Part shown: piece after piece, positions 1 through 7,656 of the stretch | How the letters are laid out: each line of letters begins with the position of its first letter | Numbering within the stretch: the first letter of the stretch is position 1 | NCBI GenBank assembly: GCA_905206455.1 | Contig: CAJLHL010000009.1 | Coordinates: forward strand, 1 to 36,293 | DNA length: 36,293 bases | Direction of reading: 5' to 3' | DNA from: an uncultured Eubacteriales bacterium | GTDB lineage: Bacteria > Bacillota > Clostridia > Peptostreptococcales > Anaerovoracaceae | Notes under the pieces: model-generated | What the model was told of the DNA's origin: nothing | What the model saw: the letters and a program-made list of their open reading frames with translations, nothing else | Database searches by the model: none | Translations under genes and position numbers: made by a program

Positions 1-1144
1 GAACTACCATCCGCGGACCTTCTGTTCCGCCGATTTTCGTCAGAAGGCTGGCTACGTTGAGCACCGCATAGTTTGCCACACTGGAGGCGATCATTACGAT
101 GGAAGTGATCACGCCCCTGTTCTTAGGAAACATTTCGTTGGCAACCGCCGTAACGATCTGAAGTACACCGCCGGCAGCGAAAAAGCCCAGAAGGAATCCC
201 GCGGCAAGACACATAGCCGGGGCCTGAATGAAGTAAGTCATACCCAGCGTGACAAAGGCCGCACAAGGGTAGATCAGGAGGATACGGATGGGTTTCAGCC
301 CTTTCGCCATCAGCGCCGCGTTGACGAAAAGCGCGCAGATGATGCCTACGGAATAGACGGACTGAATCTTAGACGGATCCGCCAGACCGTAGAGAGTTCC
401 CAATTCAAAGTTGCAGTTCAGCCAGATCATGAAAGTCGCCGATGTGGTAAACCCGAGACAGATCAGGATGATGGCAGAAGGCGTAAATTTCATTTTGTCC
501 TTCTTCTGTTTTTCTCCTTTGATCTTTACCGTTCTCTCAAAAGGAGGAAATGGCAGAAAGGCCAGGAAAATACCGTCGATGATGATGATGGCCGCAGTCG
601 CCAGAAACAGCGTGTTGAACGGAAGCCCGCGCACTGCGACAAAGCCGATGAGAAAAGGAAGGACAAACTGTGCGATGGAAACAGAGAGTTTCGTAAACAT
701 ATTCGCCACGGTTCCCTTTTCTTTAAAGATTTCCATACAGGACGGGGTGATGCTGGTATCGAGGAAGGAATTGGCCATACCGCTGATGATGGCCAGAGCA
801 TATCCCAGATACATATTCGATGTAAAAGTGACGCAGATCAGAAAGATCGCGTAGAGAACGCATCCGATAAGGGCGCTGAGCCTTCTTCCGAGACGGTCGG
901 ACAGCGGACCCGCTATCGGAAAAGCCAGCAGGCGGCCCAGACCGATAGCCGCGATTACCGCTACGACTCCGGACACGTCGTAGGATCCGTCGCTCAGCTG
1001 GGAAGCACCCCACAGATCCGCAAAATTCTGTTTGTACTGACCCATGATCGACGCCGAGATGCCCAGTACAAAATATGTGATGTAAAGCGCCAGCGCCGTA
1101 GGGTAATATTTTCTGCTGCTGTTCGTTGCTGTATTCGTTGTCAT
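1..1144 (-). CDS. MFS transporter, YdiN-like (C-terminus beyond window edge)
   Basis: About 380 codons are present from ATG 1144 to the left edge, with no stop, so the C-terminus is missing. The start has an excellent GGAGG site about 7 nt upstream. The protein shows alternating hydrophobic segments and the MFS loop 2-3 signature (GPLSDRLGRR). It then has segments I recognise from E. coli YdiN: GLGRL, a GMANSFLDT stretch, LLGFFAAGGVLQ and a NEMFPKNRGVITS stretch. MFS proteins are inner-membrane secondary carriers. It follows a YdiB-like quinate/shikimate dehydrogenase by 24 nt, which reproduces the E. coli ydiN-ydiB neighbourhood, so quinate, shikimate or a related hydroxyaromatic acid is the likeliest substrate. 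The substrate is inferred from context; the family call is firm. Confidence 0.88.
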   Translation of the reverse strand, partial: MTTNTATNSSRKYYPTALALYITYFVLGISASIMGQYKQNFADLWGASQLSDGSYDVSGVVAVIAAIGLGRLLAFPIAGPLSDRLGRRLSALIGCVLYAIFLICVTFTSNMYLGYALAIISGMANSFLDTSITPSCMEIFKEKGTVANMFTKLSVSIAQFVLPFLIGFVAVRGLPFNTLFLATAAIIIIDGIFLAFLPFPPFERTVKIKGEKQKKDKMKFTPSAIILICLGFTTSATFMIWLNCNFELGTLYGLADPSKIQSVYSVGIICALFVNAALMAKGLKPIRILLIYPCAAFVTLGMTYFIQAPAMCLAAGFLLGFFAAGGVLQIVTAVANEMFPKNRGVITSIVMIASSVANYAVLNVASLLTKIGGTEGPRMVV

Positions 1145-1168
1145 AAATTCCTCCGCAAAATCAATTTA

Positions 1169-2032
1169 TCATGTGTAGAGAAGCCGGCGGATCTCCTCCA
1201 GCGGCATCTCGAGTCCTGTGTAAAGCCGAAACGCTTCTGCGCCCTGATGGAGCAGCATGCCCAGACCGCTGAAAGTCCGGCAGCCGCACGCCTTCGCCTC
1301 CCGGAGAAGCTTCGTCTCCGCAGGAGAATACACTACATCTGCAACTGTAAGGTCTTCTCTGAAAACGCTGCTGTCTTTGATCAGACTCTCGTTTTCCAAA
1401 GGCGCCATCCCGACGCAGTTGGCGTTTACAAGGAGGTGGCTGGAATCGATTCTGCTCCTCAGAGCTTCCTCATCGTCCAGATCATATATATTTACGCTGC
1501 AGGATAGAGCTTCGCTTCTCAGCGTTTCGGCATATCTCTCCAGACTTTCCCAGAATTTATCTTTTCTGTTAAATACGGATAATTCCTCCGCGCCCTCCAG
1601 CACACACTGGGCTGCAACCGCGGAAGAGACTCCTCCGCCGCCCAGAATTGTTATTTTTTTATCTTTTACTCCGAATCCGCCGGAAGCAAGATTCGCTGTA
1701 AATCCCTTCCCGTCCGTACAGTGCCCCGTCAGAACACCGCCGTCGTTGACGATAGTGTTTACGGATCTGGTGATCTGCGCAGCCGGCGTCAGCCGGTCCA
1801 GATAAGGGAGCACCGCATTTTTCAGCGGCATTGTCACATTGGCTCCTCTCATCTGAAAAGTGCGGACGGCGTTTACCGCCTTTCCGACTTCCCGTTCTGT
1901 CACGTCAAATGCGAGATAAGCACAGTCACAGCCGTACTTTTTAAAACAGTAGTTATACATTTCCGGCGATTTGGAATGTCCTACCGGGCTTCCAATCAGT
2001 CCGAGCATTGTCGTGCTGCCTGAAATGTTCAT
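1169..2032 (-). CDS. Quinate/shikimate dehydrogenase, YdiB-like
   Basis: A 287-residue oxidoreductase of the shikimate dehydrogenase family. I chose the ATG at 2032 because AAGGAG lies about 9 nt upstream and the length then matches YdiB (288 aa); the frame stays open up to 2116. Visible motifs are the substrate-site GSPVGHSKSPEMYN, NVTMPLK with the catalytic lysine, the TDGKGF aspartate, the Rossmann loop GGGGVSSAVA, and C-terminal MLLHQGAEAF. The cofactor loop FNRKDKFW and the later VGMAPLENESL stretch resemble YdiB (FNRRDEFF, VGMKPLENESL) more than biosynthetic AroE. YdiB oxidises quinate or shikimate with NAD or NADP. With the adjacent MFS carrier and divergent LysR gene, catabolism looks likelier than chorismate synthesis. 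Biosynthetic AroE remains possible if the genome has no other copy. Confidence 0.85.
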   Translation of the reverse strand: MNISGSTTMLGLIGSPVGHSKSPEMYNYCFKKYGCDCAYLAFDVTEREVGKAVNAVRTFQMRGANVTMPLKNAVLPYLDRLTPAAQITRSVNTIVNDGGVLTGHCTDGKGFTANLASGGFGVKDKKITILGGGGVSSAVAAQCVLEGAEELSVFNRKDKFWESLERYAETLRSEALSCSVNIYDLDDEEALRSRIDSSHLLVNANCVGMAPLENESLIKDSSVFREDLTVADVVYSPAETKLLREAKACGCRTFSGLGMLLHQGAEAFRLYTGLEMPLEEIRRLLYT

Positions 2033-2220
2033 TTCACTCGTCTCCTTTTCCATTTTTTCCTGTCGCTCCGCTTCTCCTGTCTGAGGAAAGCAGTCTCTCT
2101 TCCGCTGGCTGCCCAATCCTTTCCGGATTTCTGCGAACCGTATTTTCCAATGCTTTTTATCAGACTGTGATCGGCCATTCTCAGTTCTGTTTCCGGAGTT
2201 CCGTTCCCCGGTTCGTCTCT

Positions 2221-2249
2221 AAAGTATCACAGCGATAATTTTTTCACAA
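2221..2249 (-). promoter_or_regulatory. Predicted sigma-A promoter of the dehydrogenase-MFS operon
   Basis: Read on the minus strand, -35 TTGTGA (complement of 2244-2249) is followed after 17 nt by TACTTT (complement of 2221-2226). A TG one base upstream of the hexamer makes an extended -10. The predicted start is near 2214, leaving a leader of about 180 nt. The -10 hexamer itself is weak, as expected for an activator-dependent promoter. Confidence 0.42.
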
Positions 2250-2260
2250 ATTTGTAATTG

Positions 2261-2291
2261 CTATGTTGGCATAGATATTCTCTATCAATAG
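2261..2291. promoter_or_regulatory. LysR-type operator array (CTAT/ATAG half-sites)
   Basis: Four half-sites occur in 31 bp: CTAT at 2261, ATAG at 2271, CTAT at 2282 and ATAG at 2288. ATAG-N7-CTAT at 2271-2285 is a perfect dyad that contains the LysR T-N11-A signature. Its centre lies about 64 bp upstream of the predicted dehydrogenase start, the usual place for a LysR recognition site. CTATG-N4-CATAG and CTAT-N2-ATAG overlap it on either side. The neighbouring LysR protein is the obvious ligand. Confidence 0.55.
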
Positions 2292-2390
2292 ATTTCATCC
2301 ATAATTTGTGTTAATATATAAATTGTTCTGATAAATACACATGAAAAGAGCCGTAACTGCAGCAGAGGACCTGACCTTCGGAGAAAACAT

Positions 2391-3275
2391 ATGAACTTAT
2401 TTCATCTCAGATATTTTGTAAAACTGGCTCACGAGCAGCATTATACCCGCGCGGCGGAAAAACTGTGCATCACACAGCCCAGCCTCTCTAACGCCATGGC
2501 GCAGCTGGAAAAAGAGCTGGGCATCCGGCTTTTCGAAAAAAACGGACGGCGCGTCAGTCTTACTGTCTACGGGCAGCAGTTCTTCGAATGCGCTCTGGCC
2601 GCACTGGCCACACTGGATTCCGGAGTGGAATCTCTTCGTCTGGCGGCGAAGGGGGACGGACTAATTCGTCTGGGAATTCTGCGGACTCTCGGAATTACGT
2701 TTATTCCGGAATTAATCGCCTCGTACCAGAAAGCCAACCCGGAACGGAAGATCACCTTTACCATCGATTCCGATGTTTCTCAGAAACTCATCGACGGTCT
2801 GGACGAGCGCCGTTTTGACGTGGTATTTGCGACAGCGCCCGCTTCCGGAAATTTCGAATGTATTCCGGTAAACCGCCAGGACCTGGTACTGATCGTGCCG
2901 GAGGATCATCCTCTGTCGGACCGGTATACGGTGGATCTCAGCGATACCGTCGAGTATCCCTATATTCACTTTAAAAAACACTCGGGACTTCGCCGGATCA
3001 TCGACGATCTCTATGAAAAAGTCGGCGGTTCTCCGAATGTGGTCTATGAAATCGATGAAGACCAGGTGGTCGCCGGGATGGTTTCCGCAGGATTCGGCAT
3101 CGCTGTCGTACCTTATATGGATATGCTCCACCAGCTCAGAGTGCGGATTCTTCAGATTTCCCGCCCTTCCTGGGAGAGACGTTTTTACATGATTACAAAC
3201 CGGGAGTCCTATCTCACGCCGGCGGCGGAAAACTTCCGTGAATTTGTGATGAAACGCAAAGGTCTGGACGAATAA
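2391..3275 (+). CDS. LysR-family transcriptional regulator
   Basis: A 294-residue protein of standard LTTR length. Residues 1-60 form the winged helix-turn-helix (MNLFHLRYFVKLAHEQHYTR, then AAEKLCITQPSLSNAMAQLE). Residues about 90-290 form the two-lobed effector domain (IRLGILRTLG, LVLIVPEDHPL, GMVSAGFGIAVVP). GGAG lies about 8 nt before ATG 2391. It is divergent from the dehydrogenase-MFS pair across a LysR-box array, so it probably activates that operon in response to quinate, shikimate or a similar acid. The family call is firm; the target and ligand are inferred from position only. Confidence 0.92.
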   Translation: MNLFHLRYFVKLAHEQHYTRAAEKLCITQPSLSNAMAQLEKELGIRLFEKNGRRVSLTVYGQQFFECALAALATLDSGVESLRLAAKGDGLIRLGILRTLGITFIPELIASYQKANPERKITFTIDSDVSQKLIDGLDERRFDVVFATAPASGNFECIPVNRQDLVLIVPEDHPLSDRYTVDLSDTVEYPYIHFKKHSGLRRIIDDLYEKVGGSPNVVYEIDEDQVVAGMVSAGFGIAVVPYMDMLHQLRVRILQISRPSWERRFYMITNRESYLTPAAENFREFVMKRKGLDE

Positions 3276-3384
3276 TTTTACAGAATTTTACTTGTTATGA
3301 CAATACAATAGATATTTTTTATCATATGATTTATAAATTTTTATCGAAACTTAACAAAATCTATAGAAACCAAACAAACTCTTT

Positions 3385-3440
3385 ATAGAAAAACCCCGCT
3401 CCGGAGAAGATCAATCTTCTCCGGAGCGGGGTTTTTCTAT
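3385..3440. terminator. Bidirectional Rho-independent terminator
   Basis: A perfect 27-bp inverted repeat (arms 3385-3411 and 3414-3440) with a GC-rich core and A5/T5 flanks inside the arms gives a U-tract on either strand. It sits between the convergent LysR gene and corA and should stop transcription from both sides. Confidence 0.9.
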
Positions 3441-3523
3441 TTCCGCACACCGGCAGCCGGGCTGGCGCAGAGGAAAAGGCGCAGGAACCGCATCGGTCTA
3501 TTTTCCCTCCGGAATAATAGTAT

Positions 3524-4441
3524 TTACCAGAATTTCCTTTTCTTACAGATCCAAAGACTGATAAATACAACGGCAATGCTGACAGCGATCACCGCGGGAT
3601 ATCCGTACCGCCATGACAACTCCGGCATTCCCCGGAAATTCATGCCATACCAGCCTGCCAGCAGTGACAGCGGCAGAAAAATCGTAGTGACTACCGTGAG
3701 AATCTTCATCGTCCTGTTCTGTCGGATATCGATCTCAGACTGAAACATGGTCTGCACCTGAGCGCAATATTCCCGAAGAAGCCGGGATTCCTCCCGCAGC
3801 CGGCCGACTCGGTCGTCAAACATGTGAAACAGTTGCTGTTCCCCTCCGGAAAAAAATCCGTTCTGATTTTCCCGCAGCCTGCACGCCACATCGCCCAGCT
3901 GTGAATAATACCGAAACCATGCCATCGTGCTTTTTCGCAGTCCGGTCATAGAAGCGCTGAAACGTTCAAATTCTCCGGAAAGAACTTCATCCTCCAGCAT
4001 TTGGATCTGATCCTCAATCTCTTCCAGATGATGAAGATCTTTGGCAATCAGCTGTTCCAGCAGTTCATAAAAAAAGCGTCCGGTTCCCTGTCCGACAAAA
4101 AGTCTCTCTTTTACAAAATGCTTTAAATGTGACTGAAGCGACCCGGTGTCATCTACCAGCACGACTCGGGCGCGGGTGATCAGATAGCCGTAAGTCAGAC
4201 GCACTCCGCTCTTTGTCATCCGTGGCAGAATCAGTGTTCCCGAAAGGTAATCAGAACGCGCCTCTGCTTTGCATATTCTGACATCGCGGGCGGCGGGCGT
4301 ATGTCGAAGCGCCCTCTCCAGTCCGGACAACTGCGGCTGCCGGAATAATTCCTCCGAAGTAAGCAGTACGACGGCCGGCCGCTCCGGCGACGGTTCCTGT
4401 TCCAGCGGAATCAGATTACTTTCAATTTCATACCAGTACAA
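3524..4441 (-). CDS. corA: CorA-family divalent cation transporter
   Basis: A 305-residue protein with the CorA layout: a large N-terminal cytosolic domain (1-180), a long helical stalk (180-240) and two C-terminal membrane helices (about 245-268 and 278-298). The pore signature YGMNF follows the first helix, then MPEL in the periplasmic loop. The tail KKRKFW is basic, as expected on the cytosolic side. CorA pentamers carry Mg2+ and sometimes Co2+ or Ni2+ across the membrane. The start is ATG or TTG at 4441-4439 with AGGAGG just upstream. It is transcribed alone, with 520 nt free of genes before it. Some GMN proteins export rather than import, so direction is not proven. Confidence 0.93.
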   Translation of the reverse strand: MYWYEIESNLIPLEQEPSPERPAVVLLTSEELFRQPQLSGLERALRHTPAARDVRICKAEARSDYLSGTLILPRMTKSGVRLTYGYLITRARVVLVDDTGSLQSHLKHFVKERLFVGQGTGRFFYELLEQLIAKDLHHLEEIEDQIQMLEDEVLSGEFERFSASMTGLRKSTMAWFRYYSQLGDVACRLRENQNGFFSGGEQQLFHMFDDRVGRLREESRLLREYCAQVQTMFQSEIDIRQNRTMKILTVVTTIFLPLSLLAGWYGMNFRGMPELSWRYGYPAVIAVSIAVVFISLWICKKRKFW

Positions 4442-4961
4442 GGGAAATTCCTCCTATCTAAAGATTCCGATATCTTCGCCTCGCTCAACAGATGATCCGC
4501 AGCAGATTTTATCTCAGCCGCTGCGGTAAAATCCGGCGCCGCGCGATCCAAAGGAAAAAGACATCGGTGCAGTCTCACTCCGTATCAGCCGCGGCTCAAG
4601 CTTTCTCTTTTTGTATGTCCTCACTCACCTGCCGCCGAGAAGACAGGCTGCCGCATGTTCTTCAAAATCACAGATTTTGGGAACACTTGCATGAGGTTTT
4701 CCTCTGTCTGCATCCGCAAACAGAGATAGGATTTCATTCGTCTTTCCATGCTTCCGTCTCCGCTTCACCCGGCAAATCGCCGAGAGAACGATGATACCGG
4801 AAAGGGGCTCAGGCGGAAATACCTGAACCCCTTTCACTCCTTTATCTGTTTTCTCGCGGATGAACCCGAACTCTGAACTTGAATTTCCGTTTTTCATTCA
4901 TCCGTTTTCCCGGAATTCGAATCCGCTTCGCGGCTCTTCCTCTTCCGGATTTCAGATTCTT
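4442..4961. other. 520-nt gene-free region, corA leader and lysA trailer
   Basis: The half nearest corA would be its 5' leader. It contains AGCCGCGGCT near 4587, a CAAAATC-ACA-GATTTTG hairpin at 4663-4679, and a larger hairpin near 4703-4727 (CTCTGT with ACAGAG, then TGC with GCA). I looked for M-box, yybP-ykoY and cobalamin signatures and did not find them. The half nearest lysA carries its terminator at 4801-4834. Small open frames exist on both strands, but none has a convincing ribosome site or recognisable product. Confidence 0.5.
4801..4834 (-). terminator. Terminator of the acn-icd-gntR-nth-lysA operon
   Basis: On the minus strand a 13-bp stem forms (arms 4801-4813 and 4822-4834) with an 8-nt loop. 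The only imperfect pair is a G-U wobble on the minus strand, where the plus strand would have a C-A mismatch, so the hairpin favours minus-strand RNA. The U-tail is short. It lies about 130 nt past the lysA stop. Confidence 0.6.
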
Positions 4962-6224
4962 TCAGATTTCCAGACGGATCAGATCCGCATACGTCTCTCT
5001 CTTCGCCGCAAGACGCGCTTTTCCGTCCTTTACCATGACCACAGCCGGCTTCGGTATCCGGTTGTAATTGCTGGCCATAGCATGATTATATGCTCCCGTG
5101 CACAGCACTGCGATGTGGTCGCCTCTCTCTAATTCCGGCAGCTTGACATCCCAGGCGACGATATCTCCGGATTCACAGCACTTACCCGCTACGGTCACCA
5201 GCTGATCGTAAGGCTCCCCGTGCTTTTCCACCGCCTCCACTTCGTATTTCGCATCGTAAAGCTCCGGGCGGGGATTGTCCGGGAACCCGCCGTCTACGCC
5301 GATATACGTACGGCCCGCGGCATTTGTCTTTACGGAACACACCTCATACAGAGTGATGCCGGCTTCTCCTACCACCCATCTGCCGGGCTCGATCGTCACT
5401 GTGGGCCGCACAAGACCGTGCTCGGAACAAAACCGGTCGATCAGCTTCATCACAGGATCCATAAAATAGGAAACCGTCGTTCTCTGCGGATCTCCGGCAT
5501 AATGTACGCCGAATCCGCCGCCGCAGTTGATCTCCCTCGCCTCGTAGCCGTTTTTTTCTTTCAGCTCAGACAGCATATTCAGAACGATTTTCGTCGCCAT
5601 AATATGAGAAGAATTGTCGTGAAGCTGAGAGCCTACGTGATAATGAAATCCCCTGAGATCGATATTCGGAGAATCCTCCGCCTGCTTCGCCACACCTCCG
5701 AGGATCTCTTCCACCGCAAAACCGAACTTGGAATCCAGCTGACCGGTGGAGATGAACTCATGGGTATGGCTGTCCACGCCCGGCGTCACTCTCAGGAGCA
5801 CGGACTGTACCGTGCCCGCTTCTCCCGCCAGCTGATCCAGCAGGATTAATTCAGACAGATTGTCCACCACGATCGTTCCCACTCCGGCTTCCAGCGCCGC
5901 CCTCAGCTCCTGTTCACTTTTCGCGTTGCCGTGAAATTCGATGAGGGCGGGGTCAAATCCCGCCTGAAGCGCCGCGTACAGCTCTCCACCGGACACCACG
6001 TCCAGGCCGAGACCTTCCGACGCCACGATGCGCAGAACCTCCAGAACCTGAAACGCTTTGCTGGCGTAAACCGCTTTCGTGTTCTCATACCTTTGCAGAA
6101 AATCCTGTTTCATCTCTCTGCAGCGCTCTCTGATAAAATCCTCGGATACCACATAGAGCGGCGTGCCATATTCCTCCGCGAGCTGTCCGGTATCGCATCC
6201 GTAAAAAGACATTGTCTTCGTCAT
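4962..6224 (-). CDS. lysA: Diaminopimelate decarboxylase
   Basis: A 420-residue fold-type III PLP enzyme that removes CO2 from meso-diaminopimelate to give lysine, in the cytosol. Visible features: the PLP lysine in YASKAF (K56), HGNAK (98-102), the HTHEFISTGQLDSKFG stretch, FHYHVGSQ (193-200), the phosphate-binding CGGGFG, EPGR (279-282), the partner-subunit CCESGD motif (349-354) and the GAYNHAMASNYN tyrosine near 379. Length is normal. The start ATG 6224 has AAGGGA about 8 nt upstream. It is the last gene of a minus-strand run, 38 nt after nth. No lysine riboswitch precedes it, so control is probably from the operon promoter near 10900 or an unseen internal one. Confidence 0.97.
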   Translation of the reverse strand: MTKTMSFYGCDTGQLAEEYGTPLYVVSEDFIRERCREMKQDFLQRYENTKAVYASKAFQVLEVLRIVASEGLGLDVVSGGELYAALQAGFDPALIEFHGNAKSEQELRAALEAGVGTIVVDNLSELILLDQLAGEAGTVQSVLLRVTPGVDSHTHEFISTGQLDSKFGFAVEEILGGVAKQAEDSPNIDLRGFHYHVGSQLHDNSSHIMATKIVLNMLSELKEKNGYEAREINCGGGFGVHYAGDPQRTTVSYFMDPVMKLIDRFCSEHGLVRPTVTIEPGRWVVGEAGITLYEVCSVKTNAAGRTYIGVDGGFPDNPRPELYDAKYEVEAVEKHGEPYDQLVTVAGKCCESGDIVAWDVKLPELERGDHIAVLCTGAYNHAMASNYNRIPKPAVVMVKDGKARLAAKRETYADLIRLEI

Positions 6225-6262
6225 TTTGATATCCCTTCTTTCCTTCTATATTTTTCCTGTTG

Positions 6263-6901
6263 CTATTTTCCCATCTTCTGCAGGCAGATTCCCAGCAGAG
6301 GACACTCCCCGCACTGAGGCTTTCTGGCCGTACAGAGTGTGCGGCCGTGCCAGATCAGCCGATGATGATTCACCGTCCACTGATCCTCCGGTATGACTTT
6401 CATCAGCGCTTTCTCTGTGGATAACACGTCCTTTTCATCCACCAGTCCGATTCGATTGGAGACCCGAAAGACATGAGTATCCACAGCGATCCTCTGATGG
6501 CCGAAGCCGACGGACAGCACTACATTCGCCGTCTTGCGCCCCACGCCGGGAAGTTCCTCCAGCAGAGCCTGATCCTCCGGTACTTCTCCGCCGTACTTTT
6601 CCATCAGGATTCTGCTCATAGAAATGGTATTTTTCGCTTTCGACTTATACATGCCGATGGGCTTCAGTATCCTCTGCAGCTCCTCTTCGTCGAATTCCGC
6701 CATCTCCGCTGCCGTAGGACAGAGTTGAAACAGCCCTTCCGTCACCTGATTTACCTTTTTGTCCGTCGTCTGAGCGGACAGCGCCACTGCGGTGAGAAGC
6801 TGATAATTGCTGCCAAAATCCAGAGCACAGCCCGCGTCGGGATAAGTATCCTTCAGCAGTTCCAAAACCTTTGCTACATCTTGTTTTTTTAATTTTTTCA
6901 T
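6263..6901 (-). CDS. nth: Endonuclease III, DNA glycosylase/AP lyase
   Basis: A 212-residue base-excision repair enzyme that removes oxidised pyrimidines and cuts at abasic sites. The helix-hairpin-helix ELPGVGRKTAN carries the Schiff-base lysine (K123). The catalytic aspartate is in AVDTHVFRVSNR (D141). The C-terminal [4Fe-4S] ligands are C190, C197, C200 and C206 in the canonical C-X6-C-X2-C-X5-C pattern. Length equals the family norm. It lies 30 nt after the GntR gene and 38 nt before lysA, so it is likely co-transcribed with them, though its role is unrelated to theirs. The start ATG 6901 has only a weak GGCGG/GGTAAG site. Confidence 0.97.
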   Translation of the reverse strand: MKKLKKQDVAKVLELLKDTYPDAGCALDFGSNYQLLTAVALSAQTTDKKVNQVTEGLFQLCPTAAEMAEFDEEELQRILKPIGMYKSKAKNTISMSRILMEKYGGEVPEDQALLEELPGVGRKTANVVLSVGFGHQRIAVDTHVFRVSNRIGLVDEKDVLSTEKALMKVIPEDQWTVNHHRLIWHGRTLCTARKPQCGECPLLGICLQKMGK

Positions 6902-6931
6902 CTTATCTTACCGCCGGAAAAAAGGAGACCT

Positions 6932-7615
6932 CTACACTTCGTAACTTTTAAATCCGCCGTATCCCGCTCGCTCTTTCGATCCTTCCAGATGTTTCTTGAT
7001 CACCGCCATCCCGCGCTTCGCATCTTTCGTCTCCAGAGACTGCAGAATTTCGTAATGTTCCTCCAAAAGATCGTCCATGTGATCGTAATTGGCCTCGCTT
7101 CCCACCTTAAATTGTTTCGTATAATACTGATAACTGGTCAGAATCTGTGTCAGCAGTCTGTTGTGAGATGCTTTGTAGATCAGTTCGTGAAAATGAGTAT
7201 TTTGCTCCGAAGTCTTTTCGTATTCTTTCTTATGAGTGTAAAACTCCATGAGTTCATACGCGTTTTTGATCTCTTCCAGCTCTTCCGGCGTGATCCGTTC
7301 CACAGCCCATTCAAAAGCCAGAACTTCATATACCTTTCTCATCTCATACATGTCTGCCACATCCTGATCTCCGAAGCCTGTGACAAAAGCCCCCCGGTTG
7401 GGGATCATCTCGATCAGGCCTTCCTGCTCCAAGAGGCGGAACGCCTCTCTCACCGGCGTACGGCTGACATTATACTTGTTGCAGATTCTCTGCTCTGTGA
7501 GCTTCTCGCCGTTTTTCAGCAATCCCTGCAAGATCTCTTCTCTGAGCTTGATAAATATATTGATCGCAAGCGGAAGTCCCGATACTATGTCGTCTCTCGT
7601 GTTCTTATAATACAC
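6932..7615 (-). CDS. GntR-family regulator, FadR/FCD subfamily
   Basis: A 227-residue repressor-type protein. Residues about 15-80 are the winged helix (ICNKYNVSRTPVREAFRLLE, then IPNRGAFVTGF). Residues 85-215 are the all-helical FCD ligand domain with metal-site histidines H143, H187 and H209. The usual first metal ligand, Asp, is Asn139 here (NTHFHELI). I chose GTG at 7615 because AAGGAGG lies about 10 nt upstream. The gene follows icd by 41 nt inside the acn-icd-gntR-nth-lysA run. A FadR-type palindrome on the acn promoter makes negative autoregulation of the whole operon likely. A carboxylate such as citrate or 2-oxoglutarate is a reasonable effector, but that is inference. Confidence 0.93.
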   Translation of the reverse strand: MYYKNTRDDIVSGLPLAINIFIKLREEILQGLLKNGEKLTEQRICNKYNVSRTPVREAFRLLEQEGLIEMIPNRGAFVTGFGDQDVADMYEMRKVYEVLAFEWAVERITPEELEEIKNAYELMEFYTHKKEYEKTSEQNTHFHELIYKASHNRLLTQILTSYQYYTKQFKVGSEANYDHMDDLLEEHYEILQSLETKDAKRGMAVIKKHLEGSKERAGYGGFKSYEV

Positions 7616-7656
7616 CTTTTCTGTTCCTCCTTCTGCATGTGACAGCTTTATCGCTC

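Larger units (their letters stand above)
2033..2390. other. Divergent intergenic region between dehydrogenase and LysR gene
   Basis: The 358-nt gap holds the leader of the minus-strand dehydrogenase operon (about 2033-2213), a predicted minus promoter at 2221-2249, a LysR-box array at 2261-2291, and an AT-rich stretch before the LysR gene. That stretch could hold its promoter: TTGTGT near 2306, then GATAAA about 18 nt on. I see no further gene here. Confidence 0.6.

Noticed and set aside
4442..4800. M-box, yybP-ykoY or cobalamin riboswitch in the corA leader
   Set aside because: A GGTGAGTGAGG stretch recalls part of the M-box start, but the following conserved core elements are missing. No GGGGAGUA or B12-box sequence is present.
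4625..4897. Possible 90-residue protein between lysA and corA
   Set aside because: It runs straight through the lysA terminator hairpin, has no ribosome site and shows no recognisable motif.
6225..6262. Lysine riboswitch before lysA
   Set aside because: The gap to nth is only 38 nt, too short for an L-box.
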